Below are positions 45,105-54,513 of a DNA stretch of 64,000 bases, piece by piece. The position numbers and the translations under genes were made by a program. Source of the DNA: NVTR01 sp036480115 (lineage in GTDB: Bacteria; Pseudomonadota; Alphaproteobacteria; Rhodobacterales; Rhodobacteraceae); assembly GCA_965224795.1 (NCBI GenBank), contig CBDDAE010000002.1:62001-126000 (forward strand), read 5' to 3'. The notes beneath the pieces were generated by a model, which ran no database searches, was not told the origin of the DNA, and was given only the letters and a program-made list of their open reading frames with translations. Position 1 is the stretch's first letter, and every line of letters begins with the position of its first letter.

Positions 45105-47405
45105 TTAGGATTTCTGGTTAATCCGGCTGGTAACCGCTTCCAGATTATCAACACCCTTTAGAACAATCACACTGCTGCCCAAGCGCAAGATCACATCCTC
45201 AGCTGTTATAGAAGCACGCGGCGCGCAGGGCCAGTTGCTTAACTCAAGAACACATTCATCTGTCCAGTCTGTAATTACACACAACCCGCCATAGGCAACA
45301 TGATACGTCACTGCCCCCTGTCCACCGGTAACGTGGTTTTCGCCAGCGCCGACGTGAATAACATCATCCCCCGCGCCAGAGATCACCACATTGCGCCCTG
45401 GGCCCGTATCGATCATTGACGCGCCTTCGCCATCGTAAATCCGATCATTACCTGGTCCGGCAAATATCCTGTTGCGTCCGCTTCCGCCATGAATAACGTC
45501 GTTACCACTGCCGCCATCCAATAAATCATGACCGGCTCCGCCGATCAAAACGTCGTCGCCTTCGCCCCCAAAAAACTGGTGCCGATCTTTGCGACGACCC
45601 GAAACTGCGACCAACCGATCATTGCCGGCACCACCATGGAAAACCGCGCCTGCATATTTTGGACCAATCATTACATCGTCGCCATGGCTGCCAATAACAT
45701 CAACCGAAACCCGTTCGGAAGATTCAAAGTTAAGCGGGCTGTCCGGGTGGGCAACAATGCGCAGGATTTTACCTTCTGACGGATCATCTTCGTTGCGTGA
45801 CACCACAGTGGCAACACGAATGTTTTCAATATTTGCGGGCACGCGAAGGACGTAGTCATCCGGACCTGCCATATACCAGAGAGTATCGTTCCCGCCGTCT
45901 TTCTCTTCAACAATCTTTTCAGCATTGGCCCCGTAAGCCCAATAGTCGTTGTCCTCAATGCCACCTGCCATTACGACAGTCCCGTCCACAGCCATCATCG
46001 CATTGACACCATCTTCGGGATTTTCATATCCACTTAGGTCCAACCCCAGATCTTTGGCGGCTTTTCCCAACTCGCCACGCAAAAAATCCATAGGTGCGGT
46101 TTCTACAATATTCTCGGTTTCGCCGGGGTCGGCAACTACATCGTAAACATGCTCTTCTCCGTTGGGGTAGCGCATATACCGAAGGTGTTCATAACCTGAG
46201 ACCGAAGGCCGCACTGACAAAGTGCCAAAGACACAGGTCAGCGGTGATTTACTTCGATCAAATGTGCCAAATGCAGGGTCGATCAAGGGTAAAAGGCTCT
46301 GTCCCGAAGTCCATTGTGGGCGTGGTGGAATTCCGGCCAGATCTAGTATGGTTTTAGGCAGGTTGTGCAAAGAAACTGGCAGGTCAACGTCGGCAATATT
46401 GCCTTGCATGCGCGCAGACCACATCCCCAGCGGCACATGTGACGCGCTGTCCCATTGGCTCATTTTATGAAAACTGTCGTGGTTTCCCAAGTTGAATCCA
46501 TTGTCCGACAGCATCACCACCGTAGTATTTTTAGCAAACGCAGAACCGTTTAGCGCATCCATGAAGCGGCCAATTTCGTGGTCCACATGGCTGACAGCTG
46601 CAAAATATGCGCGCACTACTTGGCGCCACGCCGCATCTCCGGCCTTTTCTGGCGTCCATCTGCCATTTGCAATATATGCTGCCTCGTACACAGCAAAGCA
46701 TTGTTGGGGTCCGTAATAGTCCTGGGCATCGGCGATGTCGGGCCATTTAATGGCGTCTGCATCGTAGGTTTGATAAAAACGATCGGGCGTAGAAAGATTA
46801 AAATGAGGGTGCTTAAATCCTAACTGGATCAGGTGTCGCCTGTTGGGGTCAGCTCGCTCCAGAAAATCGATGGCATTCTGTGCTACCATAAAATCATAAA
46901 ATTTATGGTCCTGACTGCCATCGTCATTTGGATAATTGATCCCAGCAATACCTGGGCCTTTTTCAAGGTATTTATGCACCTTATCGCGCCGCCCGGCGTC
47001 CTTAGCCAGAACATCTTCATGGAACAGAACCCGACGATAGGCTTCAGGCATGGGTTTATAATTGCCGTCAGTCTTGCCGGTTGTAAAATTGTAGAATCCT
47101 GCTCGACGAAGATCATACTGCCAGGCCGCAGTCGGCGGTAATACATCACGCCATAGCCGGTTTAAATCAACCAAACCAGTCCGGAAAGGCGACAGACCAG
47201 TTGTCAGCTCGGCACGGCAAGGAGCGCAAAGCGGCACGGTTGCGTAGGTATTGGTAAACCGCACCCCCTCGGCCATGAAACGGTCAATATTTGGGGTTTC
47301 TATGGTTATACCAAAGGCATTTCGCCAAGTGAAAACATCAATTAGATCATCAATCCAGATGACACAGATATTATCATTGCGAATGGTTTCTGGATCAAAC
47401 GTCAC
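45105..47405 (-). CDS. Sulfatase with C-terminal RTX calcium-binding repeats
   Basis: 766 residues starting at GTG 47405. The N-terminal 440 are a type I sulfatase/phosphoesterase of the alkaline phosphatase superfamily: metal site ICVIWIDDLID, the formylglycine core CAPCRAELTTG (Cys60 as predicted modified residue, C-x-P-x-R), and TTVVMLSDNGFNLGNH. The C-terminus (about 590-710) has nonapeptide-like RTX repeats GGEGDDVLIGGAGHDLL and GGSGNDVIHGGSGRNRI that fold with calcium and usually mark type I secretion. No signal peptide is seen, which agrees. A secreted enzyme attacking sulfated glycans is likely. It overlaps the upstream gene by 11 bases. No type I exporter is in the window. Confidence 0.85.
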   Translation of the reverse strand: MTFDPETIRNDNICVIWIDDLIDVFTWRNAFGITIETPNIDRFMAEGVRFTNTYATVPLCAPCRAELTTGLSPFRTGLVDLNRLWRDVLPPTAAWQYDLRRAGFYNFTTGKTDGNYKPMPEAYRRVLFHEDVLAKDAGRRDKVHKYLEKGPGIAGINYPNDDGSQDHKFYDFMVAQNAIDFLERADPNRRHLIQLGFKHPHFNLSTPDRFYQTYDADAIKWPDIADAQDYYGPQQCFAVYEAAYIANGRWTPEKAGDAAWRQVVRAYFAAVSHVDHEIGRFMDALNGSAFAKNTTVVMLSDNGFNLGNHDSFHKMSQWDSASHVPLGMWSARMQGNIADVDLPVSLHNLPKTILDLAGIPPRPQWTSGQSLLPLIDPAFGTFDRSKSPLTCVFGTLSVRPSVSGYEHLRYMRYPNGEEHVYDVVADPGETENIVETAPMDFLRGELGKAAKDLGLDLSGYENPEDGVNAMMAVDGTVVMAGGIEDNDYWAYGANAEKIVEEKDGGNDTLWYMAGPDDYVLRVPANIENIRVATVVSRNEDDPSEGKILRIVAHPDSPLNFESSERVSVDVIGSHGDDVMIGPKYAGAVFHGGAGNDRLVAVSGRRKDRHQFFGGEGDDVLIGGAGHDLLDGGSGNDVIHGGSGRNRIFAGPGNDRIYDGEGASMIDTGPGRNVVISGAGDDVIHVGAGENHVTGGQGAVTYHVAYGGLCVITDWTDECVLELSNWPCAPRASITAEDVILRLGSSVIVLKGVDNLEAVTSRINQKS

Positions 47406-48246
47406 GGGAGATAACTTCGTTAAAATACTTCAAAAGCAGGTCGTGTTCGGGACTGGATTTTTCGTCTAATCCATCATTGTCAAATGCCAGAATATCTTTG
47501 TCCGGCCACAAAAAAATATCAGCCAGTGACAGTTCCCCCAAAGTCTTCAAAATTCCTTTGCGGTGACTACGACAGCCTATGAACAGGTCACTCGGTCCGG
47601 TTGCATCAATTTGCGTTTCATTATCAGTAGAATTTTCAACGGGTCTTTTAGTACGCTGTTGTTTGTTCCCACTTAGCGCCAGCGCATATCCCTCATTAGT
47701 ACAGCTTAATACAACGAGACGAAATCCATTGTATTTCCGCATTACGGGTTGCCGAAGAGAAAAGTCCCCTTGCTTGTCAGTAAGTTCTATCGCGTCATCG
47801 CGTTCGCTTAGAAATAGGTAATTGTCGGCGTCTGCCGGATTGATAGTCACAAGACTGCGCGGCTCATTTTCCAATGAAGGCGCGTAGATGACAGCAATGG
47901 AAAACGGACTATTTCCGGAAATTGCCTCCGGAATACAGTACCCGCAATTCATTCTTGGCTGAAAGGCAAGGCAAGAAACCCCAGCCACCATGACGCGCTG
48001 CGAATTGCCCGTGTTGGGTTGGGCGGGAACGGCAACTAATTTGCCGCATCGGGCCTGCCAATCCGGGCTGGTATCCGTATCGTTGCTTTCCTTCAGAAGG
48101 CTGGGTTCCGCGCAAAGCCATACCGCCCCGCTGTCGCTAAAGCGCTTGGTAAAACTGGGGGATAATGGTTCCAACAGCACCGCCTCGGGAAGTGCATGGC
48201 TTATTTTCAACGCATCATTTTTGTCTGTATTTGGTGAATTCTGCAT
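47395..48246 (-). CDS. Unrecognised protein, possible LamG-like beta-sandwich
   Basis: 283 residues from ATG at 48246 (ribosome site TGAGGCACCGC). No signal peptide or membrane segment. Segments such as SFSIAVIYAP-like FSIAVIYAPSLENEP, FRLVVLSCTNEGY and LFIGCRSHRKGILKTLGELSLADIFLWPD have the rhythm of a concanavalin A/LamG-like fold, where the last segment is the closing strand plus variable loop. I cannot name a family. It lies between an unknown 525-residue gene and the RTX sulfatase, overlapping the sulfatase start, so the three are probably one operon. Confidence 0.6.
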   Translation of the reverse strand: MQNSPNTDKNDALKISHALPEAVLLEPLSPSFTKRFSDSGAVWLCAEPSLLKESNDTDTSPDWQARCGKLVAVPAQPNTGNSQRVMVAGVSCLAFQPRMNCGYCIPEAISGNSPFSIAVIYAPSLENEPRSLVTINPADADNYLFLSERDDAIELTDKQGDFSLRQPVMRKYNGFRLVVLSCTNEGYALALSGNKQQRTKRPVENSTDNETQIDATGPSDLFIGCRSHRKGILKTLGELSLADIFLWPDKDILAFDNDGLDEKSSPEHDLLLKYFNEVISRDV

Positions 48247-48254
48247 GCGGTGCC

Positions 48255-49832
48255 TCAATGGACCGGCAAGATGCAGGGCAACGCCCAGCGGTAAAGCCGC
48301 CGCCCGTCGGCACTGTCAGCCTGCCAGCTATCTCGTACACAACCTCGATTATGCGGAAAGCCCACCTGATCATCCATATCTTCGGATTTTGCTTTCTGCC
48401 CACAGGCATAATGCAAGCGGATATTGTCGCCCTCGGGGGCAATATCGCAGTCCAGCAATATATCCAGAGGGTTATCTGGGCACACGCGCAATGCCACAAA
48501 CCGGGCACCATTTTCGACATTTTCCAACGTAAATCCTGCAAGCTCAGAATTTCCAAAATCGGGTGCCTGATCAATGATTAACCCTGTCAGGGCGTTCGCA
48601 GTAACGCGGATTGTGTGGGTGTCTTTTCCTTTTGCAGAGCGGTCCCATTCAGCCAACAAAAAGCTTGGGCAGCACCATTGGCCGACACCTGCTGAAATCT
48701 CTTCTTCATTTCGCGGAACTTCCAAACAAGCCTCAATTGCGTAGCCATCCATTTCGGCCATCTGGCCTAAGGCGGCCGCTGTTGGGCGCCCATATGTGGT
48801 TTGTTCGAACATATACCCGGGGGCCGAATAAATCAGATCAAACCCCGCCGGGTTGGTCGCTAGTTCCCATTGCTCTTGGGTATGACAGCCCGCATCAGAT
48901 TTTAGGCCACCGCATTCAAACAGACTTACGAAGCATGGATTTTTGTAGCCTAACTTACCCAAACCCAACTCAATTTTGCGCATTAGTCCATAAATACCGT
49001 CCCGGTACTTAGTGCCTGTACTGGTGGTGTCTTCAATGCAATAGTCCAGACCCACTGCTAAAATTCGGGGGGGTTTTCCCATAGTTTTGGCTACGTTCGC
49101 CAGCGTTTCGGCTGCCACCATAAAATTGTCAAAAGCAATACCTTTGGCAAGCGCATCAGCGCTAACAGATTGATCAACTTCGCAACGCACCATTATCAAA
49201 GGCAATGCCCTGTTAGCCGAGAAACGCCCATGTAAGACAGCCTGGGCGATCAAAGAATCCCGCGTCTGTTCGCGTAGATTTGAGAACCCGGTGCCGATTT
49301 CTGCTAAAGCGCTGCCAGCCAGTCCCGCAGAACCTATGTCATCATTTGGGGCCACAATATGATATCTAAAGTCGTTGACACCATCGACACCAACAGCCCT
49401 GCGTGGCCCACCGATGCTTAACATACCCAGAACGGCCCCCGGCGCATCGGCGATAACATCGCCTCCCCCGACAGGTCGGCGATAACCACGCGGTCCGTTA
49501 CCATCTGCAAGGTTTGCCTGAAACATAAGCCAATCACCTTCCTGAATTACATGCCAGGCATCAAGGTCTCCCAATATCTCAGCGTCTTTTAATAGTATCT
49601 GTTGTTGGCTATCGCATTTTTTTTCCGCATCTGGGCGAGCGGTTGTTACATGGTCAGGTTGCAATGCCTTTAGGCGTTGGGCAATATCGCGAATTACTTT
49701 GTCTGATAAACGAAAAACCAATCCGCTATCGTCATATTGGATCACATCGCCATTTGGGGCTGAAATCAAGACCCCGCCATCACCACGAAGTGTGATATTT
49801 CTCTGATTGGCTTTCTGGTTTTTCTTGGGCAT
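48255..49832 (-). CDS. Unrecognised 525-residue protein of the sulfatase operon
   Basis: ATG at 49832 (MPKKNQKANQRNITLRGDG); a GTG at 49844 is possible. No signal or membrane segment. The N-terminal 60 residues resemble a small beta repeat (GGVLISAPNGDVIQYDDSG). The middle contains GPRGYRRPVGGGDVIADAPGAVLG, ALPLIMVRCEVDQSVS and ILAVGLDYCIEDTTSTGTKYRDGIY, suggestive of an SGNH/esterase-like or phage-tail-associated enzyme domain. It ends ...RRLYRWALPCILPVH. I do not recognise it with confidence. It is the first gene of the run that continues into the LamG-like protein and RTX sulfatase. Confidence 0.6.
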   Translation of the reverse strand: MPKKNQKANQRNITLRGDGGVLISAPNGDVIQYDDSGLVFRLSDKVIRDIAQRLKALQPDHVTTARPDAEKKCDSQQQILLKDAEILGDLDAWHVIQEGDWLMFQANLADGNGPRGYRRPVGGGDVIADAPGAVLGMLSIGGPRRAVGVDGVNDFRYHIVAPNDDIGSAGLAGSALAEIGTGFSNLREQTRDSLIAQAVLHGRFSANRALPLIMVRCEVDQSVSADALAKGIAFDNFMVAAETLANVAKTMGKPPRILAVGLDYCIEDTTSTGTKYRDGIYGLMRKIELGLGKLGYKNPCFVSLFECGGLKSDAGCHTQEQWELATNPAGFDLIYSAPGYMFEQTTYGRPTAAALGQMAEMDGYAIEACLEVPRNEEEISAGVGQWCCPSFLLAEWDRSAKGKDTHTIRVTANALTGLIIDQAPDFGNSELAGFTLENVENGARFVALRVCPDNPLDILLDCDIAPEGDNIRLHYACGQKAKSEDMDDQVGFPHNRGCVRDSWQADSADGRRLYRWALPCILPVH

Positions 49833-49926
49833 TTTATCGCGCACTCCGAATGTCGCTTACTTATTTAGCCACGACCCCATTATTGGGAATTACAACAGTT
49901 CACATTTACTAAGCCAAGCAATCAAA

Positions 49927-50796
49927 TCAAAGGGCAAAATGAGCGACTTTTTTTACCCCTGCCTGTTTAAATAAAATTTCCTTTCCCAAACCGCTTAACC
50001 CGTTTTCAGCCAAAATATTCCACTTCCGATAATGGACGGTGTAAATTTTACGGTCTGTTGGGAAAGGTTTTCTTCGCATGCTTCCCCCCAAAATCCAATG
50101 CTGTTCTTCAGGCATCAAATTGTATTCAAGCCCAGCCTTTTCAATCGCAACAGGCAAGCTCATCTGATCCAGATAAGGGCGTTTGTCTTCCAACTCTGCA
50201 ATCGCATCAACCGTTTGTCCGACATCCATCCATATCTCGGGAAACCGCTTTTCAACCCCCTTCAATGGCTCTTCGGGAAACGTAAAAAAACCAGAACTGA
50301 AATAGGGTACTTTGGGGCGCCCATTCTGGCGTGTCAGGTAGATGCGTTCGCTAGGTACTTCCATTCCAAATTCACTATAGATTGTTGGCCATAGCTTACG
50401 TGGCGCCCAATAGATCGAAGCCGCCGGTGTCAGCGAAACTTTCCCGGGGCTTAGTATATTCTCTATTTTGTTCTTACGTATAAATAGCACATCTGAATCG
50501 ACGAACCCGGAATGAGGCGTGTCTCTTTTTTCAAGGCACGCCAATAATTTATTTCCATGCGGATAAGGCGGATCAAACACGCCATCCACATCAAAACTAC
50601 GGATTTCCACCCCCAACTTTTCCAAAACCCCAACAGCTTTGGGATCTAGCTCGTCGACCTTATGGGTTGGACAGTAGCCAATAAGATTTATCGGTTCATC
50701 AAATTGTTCTTTGATCGAAGCGGCCAGATAACATGCCAGCTTTTGATAAAGCGGTGGCTCGACAATGAAAAAAAGTGTGAGTTTCGGTTTTGACAT
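49927..50796 (-). CDS. Probable glycosyltransferase (GT-A fold)
   Basis: 289 residues. The N-terminus PKLTLFFIVEPPLYQKLACYLAASIKEQF fits the first strand and helix of a nucleotide-sugar transferase. HGNKLLACLEKRDTPHSGFVDSDVLFIRK holds the expected D-x-D in VDSDV. The C-terminal half contains aromatic and His residues in EEQHWILGGS and VHYRKWNIL. Its family is not one I can name. The start lies 3 bases after the stop of the methyltransferase gene upstream, so the two are coupled. Confidence 0.6.
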   Translation of the reverse strand: MSKPKLTLFFIVEPPLYQKLACYLAASIKEQFDEPINLIGYCPTHKVDELDPKAVGVLEKLGVEIRSFDVDGVFDPPYPHGNKLLACLEKRDTPHSGFVDSDVLFIRKNKIENILSPGKVSLTPAASIYWAPRKLWPTIYSEFGMEVPSERIYLTRQNGRPKVPYFSSGFFTFPEEPLKGVEKRFPEIWMDVGQTVDAIAELEDKRPYLDQMSLPVAIEKAGLEYNLMPEEQHWILGGSMRRKPFPTDRKIYTVHYRKWNILAENGLSGLGKEILFKQAGVKKVAHFAL

Positions 50797-50799
50797 GGC

Positions 50800-51501
50800 T
50801 CAATAGTCTACATAATGACTTTGAATTGTCGGTGGATAGGTTTTCTTTTCGCCGTTTTTTTGCACTGCATAAAAAAGAAATTGTGGATGCTCAAAACGCG
50901 CGCTGGCACCTCGGTGTGTAAATGTTGGATCAGGGATTTCTAGCGGTAATCCTTTTTTAACACGGGGAAACGTCCAACAGCCCAACACGTCATAGCCCAG
51001 TGTCGCCCCCCAATACCGCCAGGGGATATCTGGGCCAACCTGGTAAAAGCCATGACCAAACCAACCATCTGTTCCCACACAAGACATGAAAATTCCGTCA
51101 TCTTTTAGCATTTTGTGAACGTTTCGAAATGACGCCGCTATATCAAATACATGTTCTGTGGTGCCGCCATCATAGATAACGTCGAATTTCTTTTTTAGCT
51201 TGGTGGGAACAGGTTCGGACAAATCATGGATGTATTCGGCCCCTTCGATATCCGAAAAATCAAGGCTTTCAAGGGGAGGCCAACCAATTTCCTGTAAAAA
51301 GGCTTCGCAAAACTCGTCTTCCTGAAAAAGTTTTTCCGCTGTGGTGTCTATGTCCAAATAGCTAAGACTGCGCACGAGTCGCCGTTTCCAAGATTCGCGA
51401 AAATGCATCTTCTGACGGCCGAGCATAATACCATTGGTTTTACCTTTGAGTAGATGTGTGCAGCGCGCCATCTGGATGGCAATGTTGATACTAATTCCCA
51501 T
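50800..51501 (-). CDS. Class I SAM-dependent methyltransferase
   Basis: 233 residues from ATG at 51501, preceded by TTAGAGAGAAAA; a GTG at 51534 would add 11 residues. The SAM fold is indicated by FDVIYDGGTTEHVFDIAASFRNVHKMLKDDGIFM, motif II to post-motif of methyltransferase domain 11. The first glycine motif is weak (LSYLDIDTTAEKLFQED). It is the outermost gene of the surface cluster on the side of the integrase. Confidence 0.65.
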   Translation of the reverse strand: MGISINIAIQMARCTHLLKGKTNGIMLGRQKMHFRESWKRRLVRSLSYLDIDTTAEKLFQEDEFCEAFLQEIGWPPLESLDFSDIEGAEYIHDLSEPVPTKLKKKFDVIYDGGTTEHVFDIAASFRNVHKMLKDDGIFMSCVGTDGWFGHGFYQVGPDIPWRYWGATLGYDVLGCWTFPRVKKGLPLEIPDPTFTHRGASARFEHPQFLFYAVQKNGEKKTYPPTIQSHYVDY

Positions 51502-51534
51502 TTTTCTCTCTAATCTGTCGTTTATATTCAGCAC

Positions 51535-51949
51535 AGCCTAAATACGTTAGTCAATCTGAAATTCGATATCCATTGCGCTTGATCACCAGTGGCTTTGGGA
51601 CAAGTTGCCGACTAGCTAATACGTTTATCTGGTTCCTCTGATTAGCGTGACTGTGGGGCTAATTTAAGGTTCTACATACGCCGGATTTGACAAGTTGGCG
51701 TTTGCAATTATCCATTTATCGACAGGGGAAGTCCCGGTCATACACCTTGGCAGCGCAACTTTGATGGAATTGGTGCGGGTGAAGGGCATATTAGAAGATT
51801 TTCATAGTTGAACGTACACCCCCATAAGTTATTGATAACATAAGTGTTAATTCAGTTCTTCCCAACATAGCTGAACACTGATAAACATGCTTTCACGTTT
51901 CAAAGAGGGGGCCAAAAGGTGGTCTGTTTTCAACGGGAGAAGGTGGACT
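51535..51949. other. 415-base region without a gene, core/accessory boundary
   Basis: Separates the surface cluster (minus) from the integrase (plus). No tRNA or other usual attachment target is visible. It should contain the integrase promoter and possibly an attachment site; I could not find a matching direct repeat further right by eye. Confidence 0.4.
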
Positions 51950-53092
51950 GTGCTTTATAACTCTCTCAACCAGATGAAAGCCAAAAACCTTGATGTTGGC
52001 AAGTATGCAGACGGCCAGGGACTGTGGTTGTTCAAACGAACCAAGGTGTTTGGCAAGTGGGTCTTGCGGATTGTTGTTGGTGGCAGGCGGAGGGAAATGG
52101 GGCTGGGCCGATGGCCGGATGTTTCGATTGCCGAAGCTCGTGAACGGGCCGCTGACGCCAGACGAACGGTTCGTGACGGCAAAGACCCGATACTGGAGCG
52201 GGAACGCTCTAGGCGGCAGGTAGACCGCCTCACAATCACTGCCGCCACCGAAGGTTGCTTCAATGCCCGCAAATCTGAATTGAAAAATGAAGGAACCGCT
52301 GGACGGTGGTATTCACCCCTCAAGGTACACGTCCTGCCCCGGTACGGCAATATCCCGGTTGAAGACGTTGACCAACATTTGCTGGTTAAGTTGCTGGAAC
52401 CGCTTTGGCACACGAAATCCGTGACCGCTGGCAAGATCATGAGCCGGATGAACTTGATCTTAAAGCACGCCGCTGCGCTAGGCCTTGATGTTGATCTGCA
52501 AGCCACCATGAAAGCACGGGCGCTACTCGGCAAGCCACGCCATACCACACAACACATCCCCGCCCTGCCGTACAAAGAAGCCGCTGCATTCTACCAGTGG
52601 CTTACCACCCTGCCGCATCAGTCTTGTTTGGCGCTACGTTTCCTTATCCTGACGGCTGCCCGCACGAGCGAAATTCGCTTTGCGCGGTTCGCTGAGGTTG
52701 AAGGGGATGTGTGGACGATACCGGCAGAGCGGACCAAGACTGGGGCTGAACATCGGATACCCCTGCCCGTTGAAGCCTTGCGGGTACTGGAACTAGCCAG
52801 GACGTCACCGGAACAAGACCTGATATTCCCTTCACCGACCGGCAAACCAATGTCTGACGCCGCTATGGCTCGGTTTATGGAACGGGAAGGCTATTCCGCC
52901 CGACCGCATGGCTTTCGGGCGACTTTTCGGACGTGGGTGGAGGAGCAAACTGATACTGAATATGAGGTGAAAGAAACGGCTCTAGGGCACAAGGTGGATA
53001 AAGGTATCGTGGGGGCATACCAGCGGTCTGATCGGTTGGGGAAGAGGCGGGTTTTGATGGAGGGGTGGGCTAGATTTTTGATCGGACCTTGA
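51950..53092 (+). CDS. Tyrosine recombinase (phage/island integrase)
   Basis: 380 residues from GTG at 51950, which follows GGGAGAAGGTGGACT; a frame start at 51887 adds an odd Arg/Trp-rich leader. The N-terminal arm-binding domain is KYADGQGLWLFKRTKVFGKWVLRI ... GRRREMGLGRWPDVSIAEAR, as in P4/CP4-57-type integrases. The catalytic domain shows the Arg in LTAARTSEIRF, HGFRATFRTW, LGHKVDKG and the nucleophile Tyr in VGAYQRSDR. All catalytic residues are present, so it may be active. It marks the left side of the accessory region; integrases of this type often sit next to an attachment site. Confidence 0.92.
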   Translation: MLYNSLNQMKAKNLDVGKYADGQGLWLFKRTKVFGKWVLRIVVGGRRREMGLGRWPDVSIAEARERAADARRTVRDGKDPILERERSRRQVDRLTITAATEGCFNARKSELKNEGTAGRWYSPLKVHVLPRYGNIPVEDVDQHLLVKLLEPLWHTKSVTAGKIMSRMNLILKHAAALGLDVDLQATMKARALLGKPRHTTQHIPALPYKEAAAFYQWLTTLPHQSCLALRFLILTAARTSEIRFARFAEVEGDVWTIPAERTKTGAEHRIPLPVEALRVLELARTSPEQDLIFPSPTGKPMSDAAMARFMEREGYSARPHGFRATFRTWVEEQTDTEYEVKETALGHKVDKGIVGAYQRSDRLGKRRVLMEGWARFLIGP

Positions 53093-53277
53093 AAAAATCT
53101 TCCGACGCGCCTGAATTTAAAAGGTATTTCTGCTATATTTGACGGGGTAAGCATGTGGATTTACGGGCCATTTTCAAATCATTTCAGTTGAAATCACAGC
53201 AAAAGCTTTAGCAATCTAGACCAAAGCCTCACGAAGTCAGGGTTTTGCGATGGGCAGCCCAATTGCGCAAATTCTTA

Positions 53278-54501
53278 CTAGTTAGTTCGCCTTTCTGGGC
53301 CTCTAACACGAATTTCAATTCTCCTACGGGAGTCATTGGAAAAATCTTCGACTCGACCGGTTGCCAATGTTCCGTCTGCCTCTACCAATTGTGCAGCAGA
53401 CAATGGCAAAATACGCAACTCAGTCGCTAAGCCAACATTTTGACGAATTAACGCTGCTACCGTTGCAGCACGAGCCATTCCCAACCCCGCGTTGTCAACA
53501 GTTTTAAGCGCCTCTTGCCCGTGAAGCGGGCCACCTTGATCCAAAAACCCAATAAGTTTTGCGTCCATATTTGAATCATGCAAACTAGACTGCCTTGTTT
53601 CCTCATCAGTATGACCAATGACTTCAATCGTTACTATTTCAAACTGAGAGTTAGAAAGCAATGCATTCAGTTTTGGGACGGCATCTCGCTCAAAGGACGA
53701 AAGAAACCTGGCAGTCAAGGCTGCAGAACCTGATTTGAATCTATAACCATCGTTGTCTGCCAGAATTAAAGATGTTGGCCAGTCAATTTCTGAAGCGGCA
53801 GAACCTGCTGCTATTCTTTCCACAAGGTCATTGTTTTGTGCTTCGATTGCAACATTTTCCCTTTTAGATATCGCAAGCTCTTCCTTCAATCCGATGATTA
53901 TTGATGCGGCACCAACAAAATTCAATTCAAGAAGTTCAATTTCCAACTCAAGCCCTTCAATTTGCACTCGGAGTTCGCCAGTGTTCTGCTGCTCGGTAGC
54001 CAATTCAAATTGAAGACCTTCAACCTCCTGTTCTTTTCTCGAATTTGTAGATTCCGAATAAAATTCGAATTCGTGCACCAGGCCTTTAAGCTGTTGGTTT
54101 TCTAACAACAGTTGTTGGCTCTCATCTAGTGCGGATAAAAGCTGTCTGCCAAGGTCTTTGGCTTGGTTTTCCAACAAAATTTGCGCTGATATCGCTCCTT
54201 TCAGCAATTCCTCCAATTCGACAAGGCGATCCTGAAGTTCAACATTTTCGACCTTGAGCGCTGAACCCTCCGTAGTCAATTGAGATACCGCGACCTGATC
54301 CGCACGGTGCAATTCTTGTTGGGATTGCAATTCCGCCGACAACTTTTCTTGGTCTGTCCTTAGGACTTCGGTCAAAGCGCCACTAACACTCACATAACTG
54401 CCCAACAAAACCAGAAAAAAGAAAACCAGAAACAAAATTAGTTCAGTCAATGTGGATTGGACTACGTCTTCATTTAGCCTTTGACTCGGAAAAATATGCA
54501 T
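53278..54501 (-). CDS. MotB/ZorB-like protein: membrane anchor, coiled coil, OmpA-like domain
   Basis: 407 residues. One membrane helix (about 19-41, LTELILFLVFFFLVLLGSYV) near the N-terminus, with a carboxylate, Glu20, at its cytoplasmic end where MotB and ZorB carry a proton-binding Asp. Residues 45-235 form a Glu/Gln/Leu-rich coiled coil, much longer than in MotB. The C-terminal OmpA-like peptidoglycan-binding domain has IEVIGHTDE (292-300), LGMARAATVAALI (340-352) and NDSRRRIEIRV (389-399). Downstream of, and 12 bases from, a MotA/ZorA-like gene, it forms a likely ion-driven motor pair. Whether it is a phage-defence motor or another stator-like machine is open. Confidence 0.75.
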   Translation of the reverse strand: MHIFPSQRLNEDVVQSTLTELILFLVFFFLVLLGSYVSVSGALTEVLRTDQEKLSAELQSQQELHRADQVAVSQLTTEGSALKVENVELQDRLVELEELLKGAISAQILLENQAKDLGRQLLSALDESQQLLLENQQLKGLVHEFEFYSESTNSRKEQEVEGLQFELATEQQNTGELRVQIEGLELEIELLELNFVGAASIIIGLKEELAISKRENVAIEAQNNDLVERIAAGSAASEIDWPTSLILADNDGYRFKSGSAALTARFLSSFERDAVPKLNALLSNSQFEIVTIEVIGHTDEETRQSSLHDSNMDAKLIGFLDQGGPLHGQEALKTVDNAGLGMARAATVAALIRQNVGLATELRILPLSAAQLVEADGTLATGRVEDFSNDSRRRIEIRVRGPERRTN

Positions 54502-54513
54502 TTACTCAAATAC

